64,000 nt of DNA from Mycolicibacterium sp. TY81 (lineage in GTDB: Bacteria; Actinomycetota; Actinomycetes; Mycobacteriales; Mycobacteriaceae), in NCBI RefSeq assembly GCF_018326285.1, contig NZ_AP023362.1:2294001-2358000 (forward strand), in the 5' to 3' direction. The notes beneath the pieces were generated by a model that was not told the origin of the DNA, searched no databases, and was given only the letters and a program-made list of their open reading frames with translations. Of this stretch, positions 36,260 through 44,546 are shown in pieces (the stretch's first letter is position 1; each line of letters opens with the position of its first letter). The position numbers were made by a program, and so were the translations under genes.

Positions 36260-36688
36260 TCAGGCGACGGTCACGGTGTCCCCGACGACCGACACCGCCT
36301 TCGGCGCCAGCGGCTCCTCCGCCGGACCGGTGACGACAGAGCCGTCGACCGCACTGAATTTGCTTCCGTGGCAAGGGCAGTCGATGGTGCCGTCGGAAAC
36401 CTTCGACACCGTGCACTGTTTGTGGGTGCACACCGCGGTGAACGCCTTGAACTCACCGGCCTTCGGCTGCGTTACGACGACCTTCGCCGCGGCGAGGACC
36501 ACTCCCCCGCCCACCGGCACCTCGGCAGTCTTCACCGAGGGTGATGCGGCCTTGGTCTCACTGCTCGTGGACTGGCCGGCCGGCGACCCAGACTCTTTCC
36601 CGCCACAGGCGGCAAGCACCACCCCGGCACCGACGGCACCCGCGCCGAGGAGTACCCCACGGCGGCTCGGGTGTCCGGCGTCGGCCAT
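36260..36688 (-). CDS. Rieske [2Fe-2S] lipoprotein, Tat-type signal
   Basis: A 142-residue exported iron-sulfur protein. The N-terminus HPSRRGVLLGAGAVGAG carries a twin-arginine motif followed by the lipobox LAAC (Cys28), so it should be folded before export and lipid-anchored. The cluster motif is CTHKQC ... CPCHGSKF, which supplies two Cys and two His. The linker between them is Ser/Thr/Lys-rich. It is small and has no catalytic domain, so it is an electron carrier of unknown partner. The upstream small secreted protein ends 7 bp before its start and is co-directional. Confidence 0.88.
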   Translation of the reverse strand: MADAGHPSRRGVLLGAGAVGAGVVLAACGGKESGSPAGQSTSSETKAASPSVKTAEVPVGGGVVLAAAKVVVTQPKAGEFKAFTAVCTHKQCTVSKVSDGTIDCPCHGSKFSAVDGSVVTGPAEEPLAPKAVSVVGDTVTVA

Positions 36689-36695
36689 GACCGGC

Positions 36696-37007
36696 TTACC
36701 GCCGACCACCGCCGTTGTATCCGGGCGAGGCCACCTCGTCTTCGGTCAATTGGTAGGGCGGCGTGAACAAGCTGGGGTCATCGAGCGAGGATTCCGGCGC
36801 ATTGAACGGACCTTGAGCCGCTTCCGGGGCCGCGGGCGCATCCACCGGCGGCACGCAGGTGCCTTCGGAGGCGACCAAGCCGTCCGAGCACTGCAGTTCG
36901 TCGGCGTGCGCGATCGGCATGCTGATCAATGCAGCCACCGCAGATGCAACGCCGAACGTTGCTGCCCCCATTGACATGCGAGCGAATCGCGTGGTCGTTG
37001 CACTCAT
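36696..37007 (-). CDS. Small secreted acidic protein
   Basis: A 103-residue protein with a signal peptide (core MGAATFGVASAVAALISMPIAHA) before DELQCSDGLVASEGTCVPP, which has one disulfide pair. The mature part is Pro/Ala/Asp-rich (PVDAPAAPEAAQGPFNAPES) and likely disordered. I do not recognise the family beyond small mycobacterial exported proteins. It is followed 7 bp later by the Rieske lipoprotein, so the two may act together at the envelope. The IS3 element begins 72 bp upstream of its start and may have displaced part of the promoter. Confidence 0.65.
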   Translation of the reverse strand: MSATTTRFARMSMGAATFGVASAVAALISMPIAHADELQCSDGLVASEGTCVPPVDAPAAPEAAQGPFNAPESSLDDPSLFTPPYQLTEDEVASPGYNGGGRR

Positions 37008-37149
37008 TTCATACCTACTCTCCGGCGCTATCTGGTCCGGTGAAGGTAGCACCATTGAGACCGCTGTGACTGTTCGTTTGGGTCTGCTGCACGAATAGGT
37101 GACATCTGAGTTGGCTTGCCCAGCATGGGCGGGCTGGAAGGATGTCCCC

Positions 37150-37458
37150 ATGGCAAGGCCCTACCCCCGCGAGTTCCGCGACGACGTCGTCCGGGTCGCT
37201 CGCAACCGCGATGACGGTGTAACGATCGAGCAGATCGCCACCGATTTCGGAGTGCACCCGATGACGCTGCAGAAATGGCTCCGTCAGGCCGACATCGACG
37301 AAGGCACCAAGCCCGGCAAGAGCGCCAGCGAGTCCGGTGAGCTGCGCGAAGCCCGACGGCGGATCAAACTGCTAGAGCAAGAGAACGAGGTGCTGCGTCG
37401 GGCCGCAGCGTATTTATCGCAGGCCAATCTGCCGGGAAAAGGGTCTACCCGCTCGTGA
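37150..37458 (+). CDS. IS3-family transposase OrfA
   Basis: A 102-residue DNA-binding half of the transposase: MARPYPREFRDDVVRVARNR, HTH VTIEQIATDFGVHPMTLQKWLRQADID, and the leucine-zipper-like LREARRRIKLLEQENEVLRRAAAYLSQ. It is complete. The stop overlaps the start of orfB by 4 bp in a different frame, as in IS3 elements where OrfAB is made by frameshifting. Confidence 0.92.
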   Translation: MARPYPREFRDDVVRVARNRDDGVTIEQIATDFGVHPMTLQKWLRQADIDEGTKPGKSASESGELREARRRIKLLEQENEVLRRAAAYLSQANLPGKGSTRS

Positions 37459-38313
37459 AAGAGCTCGCCGCCGACGGGATCCCCGTCGCGGTGACGTGCC
37501 GGGTACTCAAGCTCTCCCGCCAACCGTATTACCGCTGGCTGGCCGACCCCATCACCGAGGCCGAACTCATCGAGGCCTACCGCGCCAATGCGCTGTTCGA
37601 CGCGCACGCAGACGATCCGGAGTTCGGCTACCGCTACCTCGTGGAGGAGGCGCGCGATGCCCGGCGAGCCGATGGCCGAGCGCACCGCATGGCGGATCTG
37701 CTCGCAGAATCGACTGTGGAGCGTGTTTGGTAAGAAACGCGGCAAGAACGGCAAAGTCGGGCCGCCGGTGCACGACGATCTTGTCGAGCGTGACTTCACC
37801 GCTGAAGGGCCAAATCAGTTGTGGCTCAGTGACATCACTGAGCACCGCACCGGTGAGGGCAAGCTCTACCTCTGTGCGATTAAGGACGTGTTCTCCAACC
37901 GGATCGTCGGCTACAGCATCGACTCCCGAATGAAGTCACAACTGGCCATCCGGGCACTACACAGCGCGGTAGCCCGACGCGGAGATGTCGCGGGGTGCAT
38001 TCTGCACTCGGATCGCGGATCTCAGTTCCGGTCAAGGAAATTCGTACACGCCTTGAATCAACACGAGATGGTCGGCTCTATGGGCCGTGTCGGAGCCGCC
38101 GGCGACAACGCCGCCATGGAGAGCTTCTTTAGCCTGCTGCAGAAGAACGTGCTCGACCGCCGCCGCTGGGACACCCGAGAACAACTCCGCATCGCGATCG
38201 TCACCTGGATCGAGCGCACCTACCACCGGCGCCGCCGCCAGTCCGGCCTCGGGCGGTTGACCCCGATCGAATTCGAAGCAATCATGACCACACCGGCCAG
38301 TCAGGCCGCGTGA
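37455..38313 (+). pseudogene. IS3-family transposase OrfB, frameshifted
   Basis: The reading frame begins GTG 37455 (KELAADGIPVAVTCRVLKLSRQPYYRW), runs to about 37659 and then leaves frame; the rest (SQNRLWSVFGKKRG ... WLSDITEHRTGEGKLYLCAIKDVFSNRIVGYSIDSRM ... ILHSDRGSQF ... GDNAAMESFFSLLQK) lies in the +1 frame. One extra C in the CCC at 37660-37662 explains this: removing it restores EEARDAGEPMAERTAWRICSQ. All DDE residues (WLSDIT, HSDRG, AMESFF) are intact after the shift. It is either a true inactivating mutation or a base-call error. Confidence 0.85.
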
Positions 38314-38382
38314 CCGAAACTGTCACCTGATCGTGCAGCAGACCCTTTCGCCACTTGAGTCAATTGCGTTTACACACAATTT

Positions 38383-39804
38383 TCACAGCAGGCCGTAGGC
38401 CTGCTCGAGCGCCAGCAACGCCTCGCCGGTCTTGATGGCCAGCTTCTGCATGTGCGGCATCGAGTCGCGGCACCCGGTGAAGCCGAAATTCAAAGTGCCC
38501 GAGTAGCTTTGACATGTGATGTTCAGGCCGACACCGTGGACGGGAATCGACACCGGATAGGTGGACACCAGCTCGTTGCCCCGGAAGTACAGCGGATAGT
38601 CAGGTCCAGGGACATTCGACAAGATGACGTTGTAGGACGCCGGTGCCACCTTGGGGGCACCCACCGTCGCCGCCCCGGTCTGCACGAGGAACGGCGCCAT
38701 CAGTGCCGCGGTATAGGCCAGGATCGCCGTGCTGGTCATGCCCGACAACTGATCTTTGGCCGCCTTGGTCGAGGCGCTGATGGTCTCGATCCGCTCGCGG
38801 GCGTCGGCGAGGTCGGTACCCAGGGTCGCGAGAATGGCGCCCACGGCGTTGCCGCCGCCGGGATCGTCTTTCGGGCGAATGTTGACCGGCAGCATGGCGA
38901 TCAGCGACTTTTCGGGCAGCGCGTCGAGTCCGAGGAGATAGTCACGCAGGCCACCGCCACAGATCGCGAGCGCGACGTCATTGAGAGTCGCGCCGGCCGC
39001 ATCCGCAACGGCCCGCAGCCGCGCGATGTCGTACTGCTGTGTGGCGAACCGCCGGCTCCGGCCGATGCGACCGTTGAAGATTGTGTGCGGCGCCTGGCCC
39101 GGCCCGACGAGCGGATTGCTTCTGCTGACCGCGGTCACGGCCAGCTTGGCGAACGCGGCAGGCAGATCGATGACGGTCGACAACTCCGAGGTGACGGACC
39201 GCAGCAGCCCGCCGATGTCGGGGATGAGGCTGCTGTCCTTCTCGTCCGTCTTGCGCTCCCGCTTCGGCACCGGGTTCCGGAAGAACAGCGGGGTGTCGGT
39301 GTCGGACGGGTCGGTCGACATCGACCGGATGAGCGTCTTCATCGCCGTGTAGCCGTCGACGAGGGAATGGTGCATCTTGACGTACAGCGCGACGTTTCCG
39401 TCGTCGAGGCCCTCGATGATGTGCAGTTCCCAGGGCGGCCGTGTCAGGTCCAGCTGGCGAGCATGCAAGCGGGAGATCAGGATTCCCAACTCACGCTGGT
39501 CGCCGGGACGGGGCAATGCGGACCGCCGGACGTGATACATGACGTCGAACTTCGGGTCCTCGACCCACCGCTGCAGTGGATTCAGCAGGAACCACGGCGT
39601 CTGCAGCTTCATGTTCCACGGCGGCTCGATCTCGTTCGACCCGTAGATCTCGTCGCGCAGCTGATCCAGGATGTCCCCGGCGTCGCCCGATGTCGGGCGG
39701 AACTGCATGAGTCCCGCCACATGCATCATCGTCTCGGGAGATTCGGCCGCCAGGAACATCGAATCGAGCGGCGACAGTCGTTTGCTGGTCACCCGGGTGA
39801 ACAT
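38383..39804 (-). CDS. Wax ester synthase/diacylglycerol acyltransferase (WS/DGAT)
   Basis: A 473-residue bifunctional acyltransferase that makes triacylglycerol and wax esters from acyl-CoA, at the membrane or lipid-droplet surface. The active-site HHxxxDG is HHSLVDG at 145-151. Family features are RLSPLDSMFLAAESPETMMHVAG at the start, RPPWELHIIEGLDDG, NVILSNVPGPDYPLYFRGNE and the closing YSGTLNFGFTGCRD. The start is ATG 39804; the open frame upstream overlaps the CadD-like gene's end. The gap to that gene is 7 bp on the same strand. Confidence 0.94.
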   Translation of the reverse strand: MFTRVTSKRLSPLDSMFLAAESPETMMHVAGLMQFRPTSGDAGDILDQLRDEIYGSNEIEPPWNMKLQTPWFLLNPLQRWVEDPKFDVMYHVRRSALPRPGDQRELGILISRLHARQLDLTRPPWELHIIEGLDDGNVALYVKMHHSLVDGYTAMKTLIRSMSTDPSDTDTPLFFRNPVPKRERKTDEKDSSLIPDIGGLLRSVTSELSTVIDLPAAFAKLAVTAVSRSNPLVGPGQAPHTIFNGRIGRSRRFATQQYDIARLRAVADAAGATLNDVALAICGGGLRDYLLGLDALPEKSLIAMLPVNIRPKDDPGGGNAVGAILATLGTDLADARERIETISASTKAAKDQLSGMTSTAILAYTAALMAPFLVQTGAATVGAPKVAPASYNVILSNVPGPDYPLYFRGNELVSTYPVSIPVHGVGLNITCQSYSGTLNFGFTGCRDSMPHMQKLAIKTGEALLALEQAYGLL

Positions 39805-39811
39805 ACTGCGG

Positions 39812-40429
39812 TCACCGCGCGAAGACGGCGCCTTCGACGAGGATCGTGGTCCCAACCGCAATCAGGACCACCGGCAGGATGAGGTGTCCCCACCGCGAGA
39901 ACGTGTTGGCGACGACCGGGTGGGACGCGAGATACCGGCCGGCGAGACACCACACCCCGACCCCGACGAGAAACACCGCGACATACACGGTGACCGTGCC
40001 CGGGGTGGCGACCGCGAACATCGGCACGTACACGCCGACGTTGTCGCCGCCGTTCGCGAAGGTCACGCCGGCGACCTGCCAGACACCCGGCGCGGACGAC
40101 GACGGCCCGCCCTCGGCTTCCGGCGGCTGCGCACCGCGGCTCTGCCAGGCCGCCCAGGCGGCCCTGAGCCCCAATGCGATCGGCAGCAGCCCGAGGTACG
40201 GCAGGACGGTGACCGGTAGCAATGCCGCGCCGACAAGCGCGGCACATATCGACACCACCAAGATGGCGGCGAAACCCAGGTACTGTCCGGCGGCCACCCG
40301 CGCGGCGGCGCCGCGGTGGCCCCGGGCCTGGCCGAAGAACACCGCGAGCACCACGAGATCGTCGATGTTGGTGACGGCGAAGGTCGCTACCGCCGACGTG
40401 ATGGTGGTGGCGCTCATCGCCGTGGACAT
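39812..40429 (-). CDS. CadD-like cadmium resistance/LysE-superfamily transporter
   Basis: A 205-residue membrane protein with about five to six hydrophobic segments. It matches the CadD family: SAVATFAVTNIDDLVVLAVFF (conserved TNIDD), YLGFAAILVVSICAALVGAALLP, LPYLGLLPIALGLRAAW and VTFANGGDNVGVYVPMFA (conserved NGGDN). CadD members export cadmium or related cations. It ends 7 bp before the WS/DGAT start and may be co-transcribed with it, though no functional link is evident. It is divergent from the GtrA gene. Confidence 0.85.
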   Translation of the reverse strand: MSTAMSATTITSAVATFAVTNIDDLVVLAVFFGQARGHRGAAARVAAGQYLGFAAILVVSICAALVGAALLPVTVLPYLGLLPIALGLRAAWAAWQSRGAQPPEAEGGPSSSAPGVWQVAGVTFANGGDNVGVYVPMFAVATPGTVTVYVAVFLVGVGVWCLAGRYLASHPVVANTFSRWGHLILPVVLIAVGTTILVEGAVFAR

Positions 40430-40508
40430 TACGGGACGCTGCCGAGCCGAAGCGCAGTGTTCGTCTCGCCGCTACCTCGTCGACGCCGGCCCATGACACA
40501 GTGCCCGC

Positions 40509-40982
40509 GTGACCGTCGACTCGGCGAGTGGCCCGCAGCGCGCCGTCGACCGATTTCACCGGGGCTGTGAGTTGGCCGTCGGCCGGCTGCCCTTCGGCCT
40601 CAAATCGATTGTCGCTCCGACGTTCCTGGGTTTCGCACTGATCAACGGCTGCACGTTCGCGATCGACCTGTTGTTGCTCACCGGATTGCGCGACGGGTTG
40701 GGATTGCCACTGGCAGCGGCAGTCACGGCGGCCTATGCGAGCGCGTTCGGGCTCAGTTATGTGCTGAATCGAATCTTCAACTTCAGCTCGCACAGCGCGG
40801 TGGGTCCGCAGCTCGCCGTCTACGTCGTCGTGGTCGCCGTCAACTACCTCGCGTTCATCCTCGGTGTGTCGACCGGGTTGTCGGCCCTGGGCGTCGAGTA
40901 CCACGTCGCCCGGATGGCCGCGGGCGTTTGCGAGGCGGTCTACATGTACGCCGCGATGCGCTGGGTGGTGTTCCGGCACTGA
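40509..40982 (+). CDS. GtrA-family membrane protein
   Basis: A 157-residue protein with four membrane segments, family GtrA: FLGFALINGCTFAIDLLLLTGL, AAVTAAYASAFGLSYVLNRIFNF (the signature YxxxFxxSYxLNRxF), QLAVYVVVVAVNYLAFILGVS and a C-terminal VYMYAAMRWVVF. GtrA proteins are thought to flip or transfer polyprenyl-linked sugars in cell-envelope polysaccharide synthesis. It is divergent from the CadD-like gene. The start GTG 40509 gives 157 residues. Confidence 0.9.
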   Translation: MTVDSASGPQRAVDRFHRGCELAVGRLPFGLKSIVAPTFLGFALINGCTFAIDLLLLTGLRDGLGLPLAAAVTAAYASAFGLSYVLNRIFNFSSHSAVGPQLAVYVVVVAVNYLAFILGVSTGLSALGVEYHVARMAAGVCEAVYMYAAMRWVVFRH

Positions 40983-41141
40983 GCTCGCGGTGACGTGCGT
41001 CTCATGGCGAGCAAGAATGCTGCGACGGTGTTAATTTCGCCTGGTCAAGTTGTACTGAGGTACCAAACGGGGGTAGTCGGGGACGGCAGGGCACATCAGA
41101 CGCGCCGGCGAGAATCATTCGCTCCACGCCGCCATCACCGC

Positions 41142-41157
41142 CGCTGACTTATCAGCG
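41142..41157. promoter_or_regulatory. Palindrome CGCTGA-N4-TCAGCG
   Basis: A 16-bp perfect palindrome with 6-bp arms, 101 bp upstream of the PE-PPE-domain gene in a 276-bp region without genes. It could be an operator or a small hairpin. A second short one (GTACTGAGGTAC, 41052-41063) lies nearby. Nothing else in the region stands out. Confidence 0.3.
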
Positions 41158-41258
41158 AGATTCCACGTACGTCACCACGGGCGACATCGTCGCCCGATTC
41201 GTGGCGCGCTGCGTATCAACCGTAATTCCGTCCTCGTGCACAGATAGGAAACTGCCCA

Positions 41259-42284
41259 GTGGCCCGCCTGAACCGCTGCGGTGCAATAGGTTTCGTTGTC
41301 GCACTCTGCGTGGCGATCGGCGTGGAGCCGTCGGCGGCGGCATCGGACGAAAGCCCCGACGTCACCTTCTATCTGCAGGGCACCTGCTTGTGCGCGGTGT
41401 CGCCGACCGCCCGAGAGGCCCTGGGACTGGCCGACGGGTACCTGGATTCCAGCGGCACCATCCATGGCATCGGGTATCCCGCAGGCCTGTTGTTCGGCGC
41501 GGACGCAGTCATCGGGAGCACCAAGGTGAACGCGACCCTCGCCACCGTTCCGGACGGCGCCGCCGTCACCCTCGCCGGCCTGAGCCAGGGCGCCATCGTC
41601 CTGAACTATGTGAAACTCTCGCGGTCGCTGCAGGATTCGTTCACTCGTCACCGTGCGGACAATCTGCAATTCGTGACCTTCGGTGACCCGCAGAACACCA
41701 CCGGCGGCATCACGACCAAGAATCCGGCACTGCAACTGTTCGCGCCGAACGTGCCGAGGGCGAGCGCATACCCCACCACCGAGATCGTTCGCGAGTACGA
41801 CGGTTTCTCGGACTGGCCGGACAAGCCAACGCGTTTGGCCGTCCTCAACGCCGTCATGGGAATCGGATTCGTGCACACCGACTACGGGTCGGCCGCCAAC
41901 CCGGCGACACCGGGAACGCTCAAGACCGTCCGCACCAACGCCGCCGGCGGCACCACCACGCATTACGTGGTGCCCACCAAGCGATTGCCACTCACTCAAC
42001 CGTTGCGCGATGCCGGACTGAACACGTCTCTCATCGACGCTCTGCTCCGGCCGCAGATCGACCGCGCCTACGTCCACCGGCCGCAGGTTGCACCTGGAGA
42101 TCCGGCTCCCCGGCCGTCGATCGCCGCCCTGGCGGCAAGGGCCCTGAATCCGGCGGCCGCCAAACCAGCTGCTGCCAGCGCCAAGGAGTCTGGCGGCGCG
42201 AAGGAAGACGAAGAGAAGGCACCGAAGTCCAAGCGGGGGTTCGGTTTTCGGAAATCTCGCCGTGGCGGGGAATCGAGGAGGTAG
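41259..42284 (+). CDS. Secreted PE-PPE-domain serine esterase
   Basis: A 341-residue secreted protein. The signal peptide is near 1-28 (AIGFVVALCVAIGVEPSAAA). The PE-PPE (PF08237) alpha/beta hydrolase fold has VTFYLQGTCLCAVSP, the nucleophile GLSQGAIVLNYVKLS (Ser109), the acid near FSDWPDKPTRLAVLNAVMG and the His in TTTHYVVPTKRLPLTQPLR. The tail after ~290 is Ala/Lys/Arg-rich (GGAKEDEEKAPKSKRGFGFR) and basic, probably wall- or nucleic-acid-associated. It is not attached to a PE or PPE domain. It is followed 5 bp later by a second secreted protein, so the two are a transcriptional pair. GTG start. Confidence 0.85.
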   Translation: MARLNRCGAIGFVVALCVAIGVEPSAAASDESPDVTFYLQGTCLCAVSPTAREALGLADGYLDSSGTIHGIGYPAGLLFGADAVIGSTKVNATLATVPDGAAVTLAGLSQGAIVLNYVKLSRSLQDSFTRHRADNLQFVTFGDPQNTTGGITTKNPALQLFAPNVPRASAYPTTEIVREYDGFSDWPDKPTRLAVLNAVMGIGFVHTDYGSAANPATPGTLKTVRTNAAGGTTTHYVVPTKRLPLTQPLRDAGLNTSLIDALLRPQIDRAYVHRPQVAPGDPAPRPSIAALAARALNPAAAKPAAASAKESGGAKEDEEKAPKSKRGFGFRKSRRGGESRR

Positions 42285-42289
42285 TTCGC

Positions 42290-43330
42290 ATGTGGGTCAA
42301 GACGCAGGCCGTGACCCTGTCGGTGGTGTGCTCGGCAGCCGTCGTGGTCACCAGCGCCGCACCGGTTCTCCCGGCCGCGCACCCGACGACGGTGCACAGC
42401 GCCGAATACCGGTACGCGCTCACGGCGGCAGCCATCGACACCGCCTTCAATCCGATTCGGTACGTCGGCAACGTCGGAGGTGCGGCCCAGGCCGTCGCCA
42501 CCGACGTGATCTACTGGCAGACACCGGACTTCCCGCTGCTGGTGCTGAGCGCACAGGTTGACTCCAGCACCGGTGAGTACGAGGCCGTGGAGAAGGTGAC
42601 GTCGGCGGCGGGGCACCTGCAGAGTCTGGTCAGCGCGGTCACCGCGTTTCCCGGCGCATCATCCTCGCCACAGGTGAAGCAACTGGTCAGCGGAATCGGA
42701 TCGGCCGGCGCCGCCGCGGCCGGCGCCACGCGTACCGTGACAGCCACTCTGGCGCCCCACCTCGCGCCGCTGACGCCGGTGATCTACGTCGTCAGGGTGC
42801 TGCGGGCCGCGGTCGGTGTCTATTACGCCGTGGCCACGCTCTCGACCACGGGAGTCGGCACGGTGCTGAGCGGGCACAACCCGTTGACGGCAGTCGCCAA
42901 TGTCGTGTCCTCGGTCCAGAGCCTGGCCAACGTCCTCACCCACGCGCCGCGGCCGGCCGCGTCGGTCTCGTCGGTCTCGACCGGTACGACCGCCGGGGCG
43001 ACCGCGACCGCGGCGCAAACGGTCGCGCAGCCGACCGCCGGTGTCGCCCGGACCCTCGCGAAGGGCACCAAATCCAAAGCGAAGCAGGAAGAATCGGCAG
43101 CCAAGAAGCCCGGTGACCACGCCACCGCACCCAAATCGGCTGCCGCACCGGCCACGTCGACAGTTGCCGCCGAGCAGCAGGATGCCAAGCCGGCGACACC
43201 CACCAAGAAGTCCAAGCGCGCCGCGAAGGGCGACGACTCGTCGGCCAAGGCGGACGCCGCCAAAGCCGCCTCGTCCAAGGAGTCCAAAGAGTCCAAAGAG
43301 AAGGGCGACCACGGCCGGCGTAAACACTGA
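42290..43330 (+). CDS. Secreted Ala-rich protein with Lys-rich tail
   Basis: A 346-residue protein with a signal peptide (VKTQAVTLSVVCSAAVVVTSAAPVLPAA). Residues 40-220 are hydrophobic/Ala-rich with three or four possible membrane-like or amphipathic stretches, including YRYALTAAAIDTAFNPIRYV and YYAVATLSTTGVGTVLSG. After ~220 it becomes low-complexity with Lys/Ala/Ser/Pro repeats (KSKAKQEESAAKKPGDHAT ... KESKESKEKGDHGRRKH). I do not recognise a catalytic motif. Its start is 5 bp after the PE-PPE-domain esterase stop, and both end in strongly basic tails, suggesting a common location in the envelope. It is similar in style to mycobacterial secreted proteins annotated as PE-PPE-linked. Confidence 0.7.
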   Translation: MWVKTQAVTLSVVCSAAVVVTSAAPVLPAAHPTTVHSAEYRYALTAAAIDTAFNPIRYVGNVGGAAQAVATDVIYWQTPDFPLLVLSAQVDSSTGEYEAVEKVTSAAGHLQSLVSAVTAFPGASSSPQVKQLVSGIGSAGAAAAGATRTVTATLAPHLAPLTPVIYVVRVLRAAVGVYYAVATLSTTGVGTVLSGHNPLTAVANVVSSVQSLANVLTHAPRPAASVSSVSTGTTAGATATAAQTVAQPTAGVARTLAKGTKSKAKQEESAAKKPGDHATAPKSAAAPATSTVAAEQQDAKPATPTKKSKRAAKGDDSSAKADAAKAASSKESKESKEKGDHGRRKH

Positions 43331-43392
43331 GCGGCGGTGGGCGTGCGCTAGAACAGAGGTACGCGCCAGCACCGACGAAGGGGCCGCCCGCC

Positions 43393-43872
43393 ATGGCGAA
43401 GACGCACCACTACGAGCTCGACGTGACATGGACCGGCAATACCGGCACCGGAACCTCGGGCTACCGCGAGTACGACCGCGCGCACGACGTCAGCGCCGAC
43501 GGCAAGCCCACGATCGCCGGCTCCGCTGATCCTGCCTTCCGCGGCGACCCGCAGCGCTGGAACCCCGAGGAGCTCCTGGTGGCGTCCCTGTCGCAGTGCC
43601 ACATGCTGTGGGTCCTGGCGCTGTGTTCCCAGGAGGGCATCGTCGTCACCGGATACGCCGACCATCCGTCGGGCACCATGGCGCAGACCCCTGACGGTGG
43701 TGGATATTTCACCGAGGTGGTGTTGCGTCCGGTCGTGGAGATCGTCGACGACCGGCACCGCGAGGCGCTCACGAGCGTCCACGAGCGGGCCCACCACCTG
43801 TGTTTCATCGCCAATTCCGTCAACTTCGACGTGCGGTGCGAACCGCAGGTGAGCGTCGCCGAATCGGCGTGA
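43393..43872 (+). CDS. OsmC-family peroxiredoxin
   Basis: A 159-residue OsmC/Ohr-like protein that reduces organic hydroperoxides. The two redox cysteines are in SLSQCHMLWVLALC and HHLCFIANS, the standard positions. The family start THHYELDVTWTGNTGTGTSGYREYDRAHDV and PEELLVASLSQC are clear. It is 62 bp downstream of the secreted pair, on the same strand but probably a separate unit. An Lrp gene follows 29 bp later. Confidence 0.9.
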   Translation: MAKTHHYELDVTWTGNTGTGTSGYREYDRAHDVSADGKPTIAGSADPAFRGDPQRWNPEELLVASLSQCHMLWVLALCSQEGIVVTGYADHPSGTMAQTPDGGGYFTEVVLRPVVEIVDDRHREALTSVHERAHHLCFIANSVNFDVRCEPQVSVAESA

Positions 43873-43901
43873 CCCACGGTGCCGCCGTGGGAAAATGGCG
43901 C

Positions 43902-44384
43902 ATGACCATCAAGCTCGACGCACTCGATTCCGCGCTGCTGTCGGAGCTGGCCGCCGACCCGCGGACGCCGATCCTCGAGCTGGCGTCGCGGTTGAAGGTC
44001 GCTCGAAATACCGTGCAGGCGCGCATGAAGCGGCTCGAAGAATCCGGCCTGGTGCGTGGCTACCCGCCCAACATCAACCTGTCGCAGCTCGGGTTCGCGG
44101 TGCATGCGCTGGTCTTCATCGAGACCGACCAGACCAAGATGAACGCCATCATCGAAGCTCTGCAGGACGTCCCGCATGTACTGGAGGTCCACGCCACGAC
44201 GGGACGGGCGGATCTGCTCGCCCGCATCGCCGCGCAGACGCAGGAAGAACTGCTCAGCGTGATCCAGCGCGTGCACCGCATCGACGGCGTCAAACACTCC
44301 GAAACCATGCTCGCGATGGCGACTCCGGTCGAATACCGATCGCTTCCTCTCGTGCAGCACGTGACGCAACGTCGAACAAAATGA
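43902..44384 (+). CDS. Lrp/AsnC-family transcriptional regulator
   Basis: A 160-residue regulator. The N-terminal HTH is LDSALLSELAADPRTPILELASRLKVARNTVQARMKRLEESGLVRGY, with the recognition helix near 30-45. The C-terminal RAM/ACT-like effector domain (FAVHALVFIETDQTKMNAIIEAL ... TGRADLLARIAAQTQEELLSVI) binds amino acids. The start ATG 43902 is chosen over the longer open frame, which overlaps osmC. It is followed by a perfect Lrp-type palindrome and the broken indolepyruvate oxidoreductase gene, its probable target. Confidence 0.93.
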   Translation: MTIKLDALDSALLSELAADPRTPILELASRLKVARNTVQARMKRLEESGLVRGYPPNINLSQLGFAVHALVFIETDQTKMNAIIEALQDVPHVLEVHATTGRADLLARIAAQTQEELLSVIQRVHRIDGVKHSETMLAMATPVEYRSLPLVQHVTQRRTK

Positions 44385-44413
44385 TGCGTGCGTCACAGTG
44401 TGCCACGTCACAA

Positions 44414-44430
44414 TTGAGCAGTCTGCTCAA
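44414..44430. promoter_or_regulatory. Lrp-type operator palindrome
   Basis: TTGAGCA-GTC-TGCTCAA, a perfect 7-bp inverted repeat with a 3-bp centre, between the lrp stop (44384) and the oxidoreductase start (44547). Downstream, TTGACG-N17-CAGATT could be a promoter. The spacing and symmetry fit binding of an Lrp dimer. Confidence 0.65.
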
Positions 44431-44546
44431 CATTTTGACCGACTGTTGACGTAGATCACCCACAGGGGCAGATTTCGCTGCACCGATTGCTAATAGTTCG
44501 CACCTAGGACTGGCGATCTGAGTGGCGGAAAGTGTGGAGGTTCTCG

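Larger units (their letters stand above)
37080..38345 (+). mobile_element. IS3-family insertion sequence with 25-bp inverted repeats
   Basis: Left end 37080-37104 (GGGTCTGCTGCACGA-AT-AGGTGACA) and right end 38321-38345 are inverted repeats with two mismatches. Between them lie orfA and orfB of an IS3-type transposase. The length is 1266 bp, normal for the family. TTT flanks both ends, a possible 3-bp target duplication but too short to be certain. The element lies in the gap between the small secreted protein and the WS/DGAT gene, so it breaks no gene. Confidence 0.85.

Noticed and set aside
37077..37079. TTT as target duplication of the IS3 element
   Set aside because: Three identical bases at both ends are weak evidence; kept only as a possibility in the element entry.
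37455..38313. Programmed frameshift within IS3 orfB
   Set aside because: IS3 elements use a -1 shift between orfA and orfB, not a +1 shift within orfB; a single inserted C explains it better.
38452..39882. 476-residue plus-strand frame
   Set aside because: Opposite strand of the WS/DGAT gene; low-complexity Arg/Gly translation.
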